This document shows positions 1 through 10,022 of a stretch of 64,000 nt of DNA, piece by piece (the stretch's first letter is position 1; each line of letters opens with the position of its first letter). The notes beneath the pieces were generated by a model. It searched no databases. It saw nothing but the letters and a program-made list of their open reading frames with translations, and was not told where the DNA came from. The DNA comes from Sambucus nigra (lineage: Eukaryota; Streptophyta; Magnoliopsida; Dipsacales; Adoxaceae), in the NCBI GenBank assembly GCA_949130495.1, contig OX422217.1:573968606-574032605 (forward strand). The letters are read 5' to 3'. The translations under genes were made by a program, and so were the position numbers.

Positions 1-371
1 ATACATCACACCGTACATCACACCTAATTCTGGGCCTTACAAAAAAAAATTCAAATTTTATATTTTTTTCCTTGAAATTAACCTTCCAATCAACCCATAT
101 GCAAAAAATTAGGTCAAAATAAATTTTGTAGCTATTTTTAAAAAATCCACAAAAAACTGTTGGCGCAAACCCTTATAAATAAGGTATTTTTAGCAGTTTT
201 TTGTGAATTTTTTAAAAATAGCTAAAAATTGTATTTTGATCTAATTTTTTGGATATGGGTTGACTGGAAGGTTAATTTTAAGGAAAAAATATAAAATTTG
301 AAAAAAAAAAATTTTAGGGCCTAGAATTAGATGTGATGCACGGGTGATGTATATAGCATGATGTATTATAG
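1..371. mobile_element. Palindromic MITE, family A, copy 1 (left end may be cut by the window)
   Basis: The left arm (about 1-165) and right arm (about 175-360) are inverted copies of each other. For example, CACACCTAATTCTGGGCC near the left end pairs with GGGCCTAGAATTAGATGTG at 316-334. The element has no coding capacity and is AT-rich. It abuts a (CT)n(TA)n tract on the right, which fits a TA-targeting fold-back MITE. A second copy lies at 34,479-34,866, so this is a family and not a chance hairpin. Confidence 0.8.
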
Positions 372-375
372 CCTG

Positions 376-727
<352 letters not shown>

Positions 728-730
<3 letters not shown>

Positions 731-1116
731 AGAGGTTCGCAAGTGAACCTAAAAGATGAACTTTTTAATGAACCTTAACAAAATAAATCATTACTTTTAA
801 TTTCTATGTTGTAATTGGTTCGCGCCAACGGCAACGAACACGAGTGTCGATCGATCCCCAACACCCTCACCCCCTCCCCCGGCACCCCACCCTAACCCCA
901 ATCACCACCATCACAATGTCATCCCTTATAGCATCCCTTCTGGCAACAGGGATGCCATGGGGGGTGGGGTGGGGAGGGGATCAATCGACACACGTGTCTC
1001 TTGCCGCTGGCGCGGACCAATTACAACATAGGAATTAAAATTAATTAATTGTTAAATATTTTTTGTTAAGGTTCATGAAAAAGTTCATCTTTTAGGTTCA
1101 CTTGTGAACCTCTCCC
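728..1116. mobile_element. MITE with ~39-bp terminal inverted repeats, family C
   Basis: The left end begins GGGAGAGGTTCGCAAGTGAA and the right end finishes with the near-exact inverse, ending GTGAACCTCTCCC. Inverse matching continues inward through AAAAGATGAACTTTTT and its complement at about 1,080-1,100. The interior holds C-rich and G-rich stretches (850-990) that partly pair with each other. TATATA flanks both ends, fitting insertion into a (TA)n tract. No coding function is apparent. Confidence 0.8.
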
Positions 1117-1130
1117 TATATATATATATA

Positions 1131-1391
1131 CAGACAGTAAACTAAACTGTATATACTAGAAAATGAATAGTTTTATATCTATTACATTTTCACAAACAGT
1201 GACATTTTTTGTGTCAATATTACATAGACAGTAAAATTTATATATTTTTGAGATTATAGATTATTTGACCCATTTATTTAACTAGTAAATTTTACTGTCT
1301 ATGTAATATTAACGCAAAAAATGTCACTGTTTGTGAAAATGTCATAGATATAAAAGTATTCATTTTCTAGTATATACAGTTTAGTTTACTA
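1131..1391. mobile_element. Palindromic MITE, family D, copy 1
   Basis: The arms are long inverted repeats: AGTAAACTAAACTGTATATA at the left pairs with TATATACAGTTTAGTTTACT at the right. Inner arms carry CACAAACAGTGACATTTTTT and its inverse. The element is nearly a full palindrome around about 1,255 and is flanked by (TA)n. A right-half copy is present at 35,105-35,237. Confidence 0.8.
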
Positions 1392-1830
1392 TATATATAT
1401 ATATATATTGAAAAAAGACACCTATTTTTAGCTCAACCCATTTAGTTGCTCAAACACCCATTTACCCAATATTCTCTTATTTTCAAAGATCCACACGAGC
1501 AGCACCCAATGCCACCCATACTCACCCCAAATTGGAGATCCGGTGGATCTAAATCCCATTTATCCAATATTCTCTTATTTTTAAAGGTCCGCGCCAGTGC
1601 CAACCCATGCCAGCTCTACCATCACAAACCAAAAAATGAAATCTATAAACTCATATATATATATATATATATTAAAAAAAAGACAACTATTTTTAGTTTA
1701 ACCCATTCAGTCGCTCAAACACTCATTTTCTAGTATATACAGTTTAGTTTTCTGTCTATATATATAGTTTAACCCATTTAGTCGCTCAAACACTCATTTT
1801 CTAGTGTATACAATTTAGTTTAATATATAT
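1392..1830. repeat. Fragmented short repeats among (TA)n tracts
   Basis: Several partial copies of one sequence occur here. CTATTTTTAG(C/T)T.AACCCATT.AGT.GCTCAAACAC appears near 1,420 and 1,690 and in part near 1,760. CCAATATTCTCTTATTTT appears near 1,468 and 1,565. Ends of family D (TCTAGTATATACAGTTTAG) recur near 1,728 and 1,800. This looks like nested or broken MITE pieces. No gene is supported here. Confidence 0.55.
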
Positions 1831-2060
1831 ATATTCTCTTAAACAGACTTCCTTAAAGAACGAATTAACGGATTTTTTTTCTTATCCGGCTGTGGTCCCT
1901 AAGACATTTTGTTATTTTCTTTAGATGGTCCCCCTCTTGTTTTATACTAAAACCCTATTTTAAGACTATATATTTAAAAGATTTGTAGTTTAGACCCAAA
2001 TTGGTATCAAGACCTTAAGAACTTTAGAAACTCACCAAATTCAGACCAAACCCCTAATTG

Positions 2061-2072
2061 TGGTATCAGAGA
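2061..2072 (+). promoter_or_regulatory. Initiator-tRNA-Met primer-binding-site-like motif of the pararetrovirus
   Basis: TGGTATCAGAGA matches the usual TGGTATCAGAGC, complementary to the 3' end of plant initiator tRNA-Met and used by caulimovirids to prime minus-strand synthesis. It lies about 50 bases upstream of the ORF starting at 2,113, a typical position. A weaker sister motif, TGGTATCAAGACC, lies at 2,002-2,014. Confidence 0.6.
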
Positions 2073-2112
2073 CATAAGACGCTCATTTTAGACTTATAAT
2101 AAAAAGACTTTA

Positions 2113-2899
2113 ATGCCCTTGGAATTTATCCCTCGCATTTACAAAGATATTTTTGGAACCAACCCAGACTACCAACATATACCCATATCTTATTTAGACT
2201 TAGAAGGTTGCTTAACCTCACACATAGACGGTTCTTCACATACTGAACACATCCCAGCCAAACACGCAGATAGTAGACAAGTTACTGCCAGTGCTATATA
2301 TAGTATAATAGACCAAAATAAGTGTATACTTCTTATATTAAGACAATTAATAAAAGACACTTAAACCTTAGAATCAGAGATAAAAACTATCTCTGAAAGA
2401 CTACTAGAAATAGATAGCCAAATCCCAATATACCTACTACAAGTTCTACAAGAAATAAATATTAAGACTAATCATATAGAAGTTCTTAACAAAGACATTT
2501 TAGAAATTAAAACTTTGACAAAAAATCAAGACAGCGGGTTAATTAAACTTACTACAGAACAAGCTAAGCGTATCCCTAGATTAGATAGTTATCTTTCTAA
2601 TGGATATAGTTAGATCAGACTGGAATGAGTTACCAAGAGACCTCTTTATTCAGACGTTAGCAGATTTTTACCAAAGAATTTTAGAAAAGATAAATGATGA
2701 AAGATTTTATTACCAGATAAATGAAAATGAGATTGTCAACACTGCTAAAGCAACTAGACTCATATTAGAAAGATTAAATTTAATTTGTACATCTATAGCA
2801 GCTACGTAAGACTTTAAAGACTTACATTTAGATTTAAAAGCTAAGGCAGAAGGATTAACTACCTTCTACACAGACTTTGTTAAATTCTAACAAAATTTA
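2113..2899 (+). pseudogene. Pararetrovirus N-terminal ORF, broken by stops and by CACTA element 1
   Basis: The first open stretch (2,113-2,364, ATG) encodes an 83-residue peptide starting MPLEFIPRIYKDIF. It is followed after a stop by more reading sequence rich in E, K, L and I (2,365-2,620) and by an open stretch at 2,600-2,809 in another frame. I do not recognise a specific domain. The composition suggests helical or coiled-coil protein, as often seen in the first ORFs or N-terminal part of caulimovirids. The ORF is cut at 2,899 by the CACTA insertion (TSD TTA) and continues at 8,556. Confidence 0.55.
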
Positions 2900-2944
2900 C
2901 ACTACACCAAAATGGGCAAATTGTCACCTTTCAGCCGGCCAGCC

Positions 2945-3113
2945 TTGTTAAGGTCATTGATCGTGACAAAAAAACACGCGTTTTATGTCACGGTCATTGA
3001 CCTTGACACGACCGTGACAACTAATTGTCACGGTCATTAACCGTGACAAGTCCGTGATAAATTTAGTTGTCACGGTCTTGTCACGGTCAATGACCTTGAC
3101 ATGACCGTGACAA
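2945..3113. repeat. CACTA 1 left subterminal repeats
   Basis: There are several tightly spaced copies of a palindromic motif of the type TGTCACGGTCATTGACCGTG, in both orientations and with small changes (for example GGTCATTGACCTTGACA). In En/Spm such subterminal motifs are bound by TNPA during transposition. Their presence on both sides of this element supports the same role. Confidence 0.8.
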
Positions 3114-3296
3114 CTTTTCTAGCAAAAACCCTTTCCCCCTTCTTTTTTCCCTCCCACCGTTCCCTCCCTCTCTCTCTCTCTCTCGACTCTCTCTCTCTCT
3201 CTCTCTCTACTTTCAGGTCCAATTTCTCTCTCTCTCTCTTCCATTTATATATATATATTTGTGTGTATATTTATGTGTGTATGTGTATATATATGT
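3114..3296. other. CT-rich stretch after the subterminal repeats
   Basis: Pyrimidine-rich sequence with (CT)n runs at about 3,170-3,240, followed by TA/GT-rich sequence. It may be the promoter or 5' leader side of the element. No ORF is credible: translations are simple-sequence artefacts. Confidence 0.5.
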
Positions 3297-3712
3297 GTGT
3301 ATGTGTGTGCGTGTGTGGGGGATGGGGCGGGGTGGTGGAGGGGGTGGTGGAGGGGGGCAGGGGGTGGGGTGGGGTGCGGTGTGTGTGTGTGTGTGTGTGG
3401 TGGTGTGTTTTGGGGGAGAGGGTGGTAGAGGGGGGCAGGGGGTGGGGTGGGGTGGTGTGTGTGTGTGTGTGTGGTGGTGTGTGGTGGGGGAGGGGGTGGT
3501 GGAGGGGGCAGGGGGTGGGCTGGGGTGGGGTGTGTGTGTGTGTGTGTGTGTGTGTGGTGTGTTTTGGGGGAGGGGGTGGTTGAGTGGGGGAGGGGGTGGT
3601 GGAGGGGGGCAGGGGGTGGGGTGGGGTGGGGTATGTGTGTGTGTGTGGTGGTGTGTGGTGGGGGAGGGGGTGGTGGAGGGGGCAGGGGGTGGGGTGGGGT
3701 GTGTGTGGTGTT
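3297..3712. repeat. G-rich/(GT)n minisatellite block in CACTA 1
   Basis: Five or so degenerate copies occur of a ~65-110-bp unit. Each unit has (GT)n, then GGTGGTGTGTGGTGGGGG-like sequence, then GGGGGTGGTGGAGGGGGCAG, then GGGGTGGGGTGGGG. Runs of four or more G separated by single T recur throughout the plus strand, which is a strong G-quadruplex pattern. The (GT)n parts are Z-DNA-prone. Apparent ORFs on both strands are low-complexity artefacts. Confidence 0.9.
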
Positions 3713-4194
3713 GTATTTGAAGGAAATAAAAGCATGAATTAAGCATTTTTAACACTAATATGCAAGTTGAATCAATAAACACGCAAACAATTATACACCC
3801 TAGCAAGAACACATAGACACCATAAATCACTAATGAAAAAACAAAAGGATGATTCATACCTATAAGTTATTAGATGGATATTTGAAATTCTTTGGGGGGA
3901 GAAATAAGGTTTTGTAATGCTAGAACTTAAGGAAGTCCCGAGATTTTGGGGAGAGTATGGGAGAAACGTTGTAAAAATGATGGGGAGGGGTAACTTAAGA
4001 GAGTCAAATTTAATGACTTAAAGGGGAGAGTTTGGGAGAAACGTTGTAAAAATGATGGGGAGAGTTTGAATCAATAAAAATGATGGTTTGACTTACTCTG
4101 TAATGCTTGTAACTGACCCAAAATCAATTCCCATTACAAATTTTTAACCCTAATGAATGTTTGTGGTTGTTCGGCATAAAAAGCAGGCCTGGGA
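3713..4194. other. Spacer between G-rich blocks, no gene
   Basis: AT-rich sequence inside CACTA 1. A short internal duplication of GGGGAGAGTTTGGGAGAAACG-type sequence is seen near 3,950 and 4,023, both followed by TTGTAAAAATGATGGGGA. No coding signal is seen. Confidence 0.5.
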
Positions 4195-5885
4195 AAACCA
4201 AAACAACTCCATATGAGATTTCCCATGTTTAATCAAGAACATACTTAGACTTGTAGGGGGTGGGGTGGGGTGGGCTGTGTGTGTGTGTGGGGTGGGGGAG
4301 GGGGTGGTGGAGGGGGGCAGGGGGTGGGTGGGGTGGGGTGTGTGTGTGTGGTGGTGTGTGGTGGGGGAGGGATAATTCACGGGCTTTAGCTAAACTAGGG
4401 TTTTATAGAGTTTCGCTCCTACTACTTGGGCAATGACTATACTAGGGACCAAAGATAAATAAATAAACTGGATTCAAAGTAAATACTAGGAAATCCCAAT
4501 TTATAACCATCTAATTTATATCCTTTATTTATTTAATCACGATTCATTCCACTAAATAATCATGATTGCACTCAAATTTAATTATTTATAAATCACTCGA
4601 AAGAATGTGTTCTTATTATTAAAGTTGATTACGGTATATTATGATTCCCCACGTTATGTTTTCGATAACCCTAGGGATTAAGAATCTATGAACTTTTTGC
4701 AAAAGATATGAGATCGGCTCCATGTTTAATCAAGAACATCCTTAGACTTGTAGGGGGTGGGGTGGGGTGGGGTGGGGTGGGGTGTGTGTGTGTGTGTGGT
4801 GGTGTGTGGTGGGGGAGGGGGTGGTGGAGGGGGGCAGGGGGTGGGGTGGGGTGGGGTGTGTGTGTGTGTGTGTGGTGGTGTGTGGTGGGGGAGGGATAAT
4901 TCACGGGCTTTAGCTAAACTAGGGTTTTATAGAGTTTCGCTCCTACTACTTGGGCAATGACTATACTAGGGACCAAAGATAAATAAATAAACTGGATTCA
5001 AAGTAAATACTAGGAAATCCCAATTTATAATCGTCTAATCTATATCCTTTATTTATTTAATCACGATTCATTCCACTAAATAATCATGATTGCACTCAAA
5101 TTTAATTATTTATAAATCACTCGAAAGAATGTGTTCTTATTATTAAAGTTGATTACGGTATATTATGATTCCCCACGTTATGTTTTCGATAACCCTAGGG
5201 ATTAAGAATCTATGAACTTTTTGCAAACGATATGAGATCGGCTCCATATTTAATCAAGAACATCCTTAGACTTGTAGGGGGTAGGGTGGGGTGGGGTGGG
5301 TGTGTGTGTGTGGTGGTGTGTGGTGGGGGAGGGGGTGGTGGAGGGGGGCAGGGGGTGGGGTGGGGTGTGTGTGTGTGTGTGTGGTGGTGTGTGGTGGGGG
5401 AGGGATAATTCACGGGCTTTAGCTAAACTAGGGTTTTATAGAGTTTCGCTCCTCCTACTTGGGCAATGACTATACTAGGGACCAAAGATAAATAAATAAA
5501 CTGGATTCAAAGTAAATACTAGGAAATCCCAATTTATAACCGTCTAATTTATATCCTTTATTTATTTAATCACGATTCATTCCACTAAATAATCATGATT
5601 GCACTCAAATTTAATTATTTATAAATTACTCGAAAGAATGTGTTCTTATTATTAAAGTTGATTACGGTATATTATGATTCCCCACGTTATGTTTTCGATA
5701 ACCCTAGGGATTAAGAATCTATGAACTTTTTGCAAACGATATGAGTTCGGCTCCAAGTTTAATCAAGAACATCCTTAGACTTGTAGGGGGTGGGGTGGGG
5801 TGGGGTGTGTGTGTGTGTGTGGTGGTGTGTGGTGGTGGAGGGGGTGGTGGAGGGGGGCAGGGGGTGGGGTGGGGTGTGTGTGTGA
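4195..5885. repeat. Three ~510-525-bp tandem units, each an AT-rich spacer plus a G-rich block
   Basis: CACGGGCTTTAGCTAAACTA occurs at 4,378, 4,902 and 5,411, giving periods of 524 and 509. Each unit has a nearly identical ~395-bp AT-rich part ending CATCCTTAGACTTGTAGGGG, then a variable 100-150-bp G-rich/GT block like that at 3,297-3,712. Length differences come from the G-rich block. The AT-rich parts are almost identical, so the duplication is recent relative to the rest of the element. Confidence 0.92.
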
Positions 5886-6076
5886 TGTTCAATTTAGTTG
5901 GTGCACAAACTAACGGTCAAAGTAATAGTATATAATTCCAACATTTCAAACTACTTGAACATCACAAATGGATACGAACTTAAAATATAAATTGAGATAA
6001 CCTTAGAATCTAATTAGGGTAAAAATATAATGGCATCAACTAACGTATATGTAGGGGTGGGGTGGGTAGGGGTGGG

Positions 6077-6113
<37 letters not shown>

Positions 6114-6379
6114 AGGTGCGTAGGTTTGCGTGTGTGTGTGGCGGTGGGTGGGGGTGGGGGTGGGGCACCCATTTAATAACTCTTTAAATATTTGGAAAAA
6201 ACATAATATTACAAAATTGAAACGAAATGGTATTGACGGAACTTACACATACGTTATAATATAGATGGAACATTTTTTTATCTGTACTATTAATTCAATT
6301 AATTCAATTAGGTAAAACGAAATGTGTACTAATAACATTTTTTTTTATCTGTACTAATAACATTTTTTTTACAGCAAAA
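5886..6379. other. Spacer with (GT)n and G-rich tract upstream of the TNPA-like gene
   Basis: It contains a further G-rich/GT tract at about 6,053-6,167 (GGGGTGGGTAGGGGTGGG, then (GT)n) and a TTTATCTGTACTA(A/T)TAA-type direct repeat at about 6,278 and 6,338. A pyrimidine tract and CAG at 6,363-6,375 could be an intron acceptor just before the first recognisable coding exon. Confidence 0.5.
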
Positions 6380-8014
6380 ATGTCTCCTTCAGATGTTAAG
6401 GCGAAGTTGATGATGCTGTTTATGATGATGTCGTCTGGGTTCGGTGGTAGCGGAGGCGACGAGGGCTCCTCCGCCGCTAGGCTCCCCAAATATGGAAAAT
6501 TTGGGATTACCGTCGAAAGCAAGTCGGAGCTTTTAGCGAGATCCCTCGAGCTGCTAAAGACGGTCATCGGCCCGGGGTTTATGAGTTGGAAGGAGGTGCC
6601 GTATGAGCTCAAGTTAGCTGTTTGGGCGGCACTACAGCTAATATTTATTTGAATATTTCAATTTCAATTTATATTTATATTTATTCGCAACTAACATTGT
6701 ATTTGTTGGACAGGAACAATTCAACTTGGATCCAAAGCTACGCGATTCCGTCTTGGAGCATTTGAGGGAGCAACACAAGACGTGGAAGAAAAATATGCGG
6801 ACACGGTACTTTGGAAAAACACGAGAGTCCATTTTACAATGGCGCGGATCCGTCCCGACCAAGGAGCCGATCTCATTGGCACAATGGCAAAAGTTCATTG
6901 ACAATGAGATCGAGGATCGACAATTGGCATCTCTCCAATCGGGGAGGGAAAATTGGGCGAAAAAGACGGACGTGCACTACTCCGGCCGGACCTCTTACGT
7001 TGAGGTGGAGCATAGGATGCAGGTAAGATTTAATTTATCTATAACTACAGAAATATATTATTGGATATTATTTTACTTTACGGGGCTGATACTAATTTTA
7101 CTTTACTCTATTTTATTTCAGGGGGTAGGGAGTGGGCCAGGGGGTAAGCCACATAGGCTCGATACTTATGTGGCTCTTCGGACGAAGAAGGGGAAGGACA
7201 AGGAGGTGTCCCGGAGCGTCGCAGCCACGATTGTAAGTAATCCGACAGTTTAATTATTGTTAATTACGTTATAATTTTTTAGTTTACTTATTTTACTAAT
7301 CATGTGCTTTTTGTCGTTTCAGGCAAAGCTTAAGGAAGTGCATGCGTCGCAGTCTGATGCCGACAAGGCATCTTTGTCCACAAACGCACTCAGCCAAGTG
7401 CTTGGCTCTGATCTCAAAGGGAGGACAAGGGGAGTGAGCTCGCGGGTTGTCTCGGATTGGAGACGAGCGACACCGGGTTGTCTCGAACGGTGGATTCACA
7501 CGATGCGAAGCTGTCCCGTTTGGAGGCGACGGTCCAAGATATGTACGCATTCATGAAGCGTACGTTGGGTGGAGACCGTAAAGGGAAAGGGAAAGGGAAG
7601 GAGAAGGCGGTGGAGGAGGAGGTGCGGGAGGACGAGGCGCAGGATGACGAGGATGTGGACCTCGTTGCTTCATCACCGACACGTTCGTACTTCGACGATC
7701 CACTTCCCTATTTGACGCCCTCCAACAGACCATTGTCGAAAATTGGTTGGCCGAGCGTGTTCATATTGGACGTATTTGATGGCCAGCAGATAGGGCGGGG
7801 GTTGAGGGACCCGAATATCGTCGAGGGTGGAATAGTCCATGGACGTGTGCTTCAAGAGATGGAGTCCAGGGTGCTCATCACGCATGTCATACCCGGGAAG
7901 GAGAACTCCCTATTGTGGTTGCGCGAACAATGCGGCACAACGTATATTAGTGGGTGCGTCAATTCGTATGTCGTGTGGCCTACTCACCTCCTCAGTTTTA
8001 TCCAAGACATGTAG
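6380..8014 (+). pseudogene. CACTA TNPA-like (plant En/Spm transposase family) gene, four exons, damaged
   Basis: Conceptual exons are 6,380-6,637, 6,714-7,022, 7,122-7,232 and 7,323-8,014. Introns 2 and 3 have clear GTAAG donors and TTTCAG acceptors and keep the frame. Exon 2 (EQFNLDPKLRDSVLEHLREQ, then a K/R-rich WKKNMRTRYF stretch) and exon 4 (AKLKEVHASQSDADKAS) read like the plant PTTA/En-Spm accessory transposase family (Transposase_24-like). Such proteins bind subterminal repeats. Two defects are visible. The donor after exon 1 is CT, not GT (6,638-6,639). Exon 4 also needs a one-base frame change near 7,440-7,457 to join its N-terminal half to the coiled-coil/basic C-terminal half (KLSRLEATVQDMYAFMKRTL, then a K/E/D-rich linker, ending YVVWPTHLLSFIQDM). 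It is probably no longer functional. Its neighbours are the element's own repeat arrays. Confidence 0.75.
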
Positions 8015-8254
8015 TAACATTATTTTTAAGTTTGTCCATTTTAATTAAATTTGGATTATATCGTCATGTATATTGTTTTTACTTTGAATATTTGGATTAT
8101 ATCGTCATGAATATATATTTGCATTATCTTTAGTTTGTGTTGGATATATGATGTTTGGAACAGGTACAACGTCGCTATAACAGGTACAAATATACTGCTG
8201 GGCAGTGGCGGTGGCCATACTTCCCAGCAGATTTTTTTTAAATTCTGCCCAGAA
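8015..8254. other. 3' flank of the TNPA-like gene
   Basis: AT-rich sequence with a direct repeat of TTTGGATTATATCGTCATG at about 8,050 and 8,091. It probably represents the 3' UTR. No second gene is seen. Confidence 0.4.
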
Positions 8255-8532
8255 TTGTCACGGTCATTGACCGTAACAAGTCCGCGACAAAAGCTGCCAC
8301 GGACGTGTTACGGTCAATGACCATGACAATTGGGGTCACGGTTATGTCACGGTTTAGAACTGTGACAAACGTGTCACGGTCATTGACCTTGACACGACCG
8401 TGACACAAAACGCGAGTTTTTTGTTAAGGTCAATGACCGTGACACGACCGTGACAAAAAAAGTTATCTCGCCTCGAAATGTCACGGTCATTGACCTTGAC
8501 AAGGTGAATTTGTCAAGGTCAATGACCTTGAC
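8255..8532. repeat. CACTA 1 right subterminal repeats
   Basis: About eight copies of the TGTCACGGTCATTGACC.TGACA motif occur in both orientations. They mirror the left subterminal region and end about 20 bases before the terminal inverted repeat. Confidence 0.8.
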
Positions 8533-8555
8533 AAATGGGCAGATTTGGTGTAGTA

Positions 8556-9000
8556 TTAGCAAATTATCTTAATAATATGGAAATCCATAACCTATCCAAA
8601 ATGGATAGTATTATTAATGAACTTAGACTAGACATGGCCCAAGTAGAAGGAAAATACTAAGAAATTATGAAGGGAATTAAGTTTATATATAATAAACCTT
8701 CCCAAGCAGAATTAGACTCTCTGTTTATTTTAACTCGTTTAGATAAAATAGAAAAAAAGTAGAAACCATAGAAGCTAGGATGGCACACGAATCTGTGCAT
8801 AAACAAGAAAAAGAATATGAGATAAAAGACTATATTAATAAATCTATAATTCTCTTGTTAAAAATAATGAAGATATTAACAATAATGCAAGAAAAGAGAA
8901 TAAGACATTTAATGAAGAAATCCTTAGGCAGATAAAAAGATAAAAGGGGTATTCAGACTCCATAGAAAGGATTGAAAAATGACTTGAACAAAAATAGGTA
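8556..9000 (+). pseudogene. Pararetrovirus N-terminal region continued (coiled-coil-rich)
   Basis: Directly after the TTA duplication the viral sequence resumes with E/K/I/L-rich reading frames (for example MEIHNLSKMDSIINELRL), interrupted by several TAG/TAA stops. The composition suggests a coiled coil. Virion-associated or N-terminal polyprotein regions of caulimovirids are often of this type, but no family was recognised. Confidence 0.45.
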
Positions 9001-10022
9001 ATGACTTGTAAATTTAGAGAATCTCCTTATGTAGGGACTAAGGAAGAAAAGACCATAACTAGAAGAATCATAAATGATGGATTAGATAAGACTAGTAAGA
9101 TAGTTAGCTCTATCCCAAATATTGGACAGAGTAATTTTATGCTCCAGAGACTTAAGGATTCATCCTCTAATGTTAGAAAATGGTGGAAGGAGGGAAATTT
9201 CACAAATCCTCTCCAATGGAAAGAATGGGGTGAAGTTGATTGGAAGATTGTTAAAGATTTCATTCATAATGGACAACTTCTAGCCGTTATATATATATAG
9301 ACTTGTTTAAAGAAGGTGCAATTCCTAAGACTCCTAATTATAATATGACTTACCATTGTAGGAATCATGTGTTAGACAAATCTTATACTGAGCTTCAAGT
9401 GTTTGACTCAGAATGGCTTAGATATAGAGGAATATATAGGAAGTTCCAATTCCTAACCTTTGGACTCTTTCAAGAAAGAATCCAAGGATTACATAGATCT
9501 CAGAATAATATCAACATATTATGTTGTTTAGTAGATAAAAGATGGAAAAAATTTGACAAAAGCCTTATTGGGATAGCCCATTTAGAAATGTCAGACGATA
9601 TATGATACTTTAATGTCATTCCGGCATTTACAGTAACTATAGACACAACCAAACATTTTAACCTAATCTTATATGCTAGTGTCTATGAAGACTATATTAT
9701 CCCGAACGCAAATAAAAATATAGAATTCCAAAGCTATGTGAAGTTCTCCCAATTTCCTTATAAAGGAATGCAATCGAGAATTCCTAGCGGTAGACTTAAT
9801 GAAGAAATCTTAGTTATAACAAATATTTTAGATTACAATCATACTTACATTATTAGGAATACTGGGCCTATAAAAGAAAAAGCTAAGACCCTTTGGCAAT
9901 TGCTAGAATTCCAAGAAACTAAGACTATACAAAATAAACCTTTGTTTATTAATCAAGACGATGTCACTGGAAATGTTACTATCCAGTTTGGCCCTCATAA
10001 GATTATCAATAAGAATATCTAG
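9001..10022 (+). pseudogene. Pararetrovirus movement-protein-like region
   Basis: The open stretch 9,001-9,300 is followed, after a frame change near 9,300, by a long frame (9,303-10,022) with one TGA at 9,603. The translation has the position and texture of a caulimovirid movement protein (30K superfamily): LIGIAHLEMSDDI, then beta-rich FNVIPAFTVTIDTTKHFNLI, then IPSGRLNEEILVITNIL. Those proteins form tubules through plasmodesmata. It sits between the N-terminal region and the coat protein, as expected. Assignment rests on order and general resemblance and not on a diagnostic residue, so the name is tentative. Confidence 0.5.

Larger units (their letters stand above)
2900..8555 (+). mobile_element. 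CACTA (En/Spm) DNA transposon 1, inserted in the pararetrovirus
   Basis: The 5' end is CACTACACCAAA. The 3' end is TTTGGTGTAGTA, its inverse with the last base changed. TTA is duplicated at 2,897-2,899 and 8,556-8,558. Subterminal palindromic repeats with CACGGT cores lie just inside both ends. The 5.66-kb interior holds a G-rich/GT-rich tandem region (3,297-5,885) and one intron-containing TNPA-like gene (6,380-8,014). No TNP2 catalytic transposase is recognisable, so the element was probably non-autonomous. Removing it rejoins viral sequence on either side. Confidence 0.9.

Noticed and set aside
3213..3857. Long overlapping ORFs on both strands (up to 214 residues) in the G-rich region
   Set aside because: They are translations of (GT)n and G-run tandem repeats (C-V, T-H and P runs) in several frames at once, which is a low-complexity artefact.
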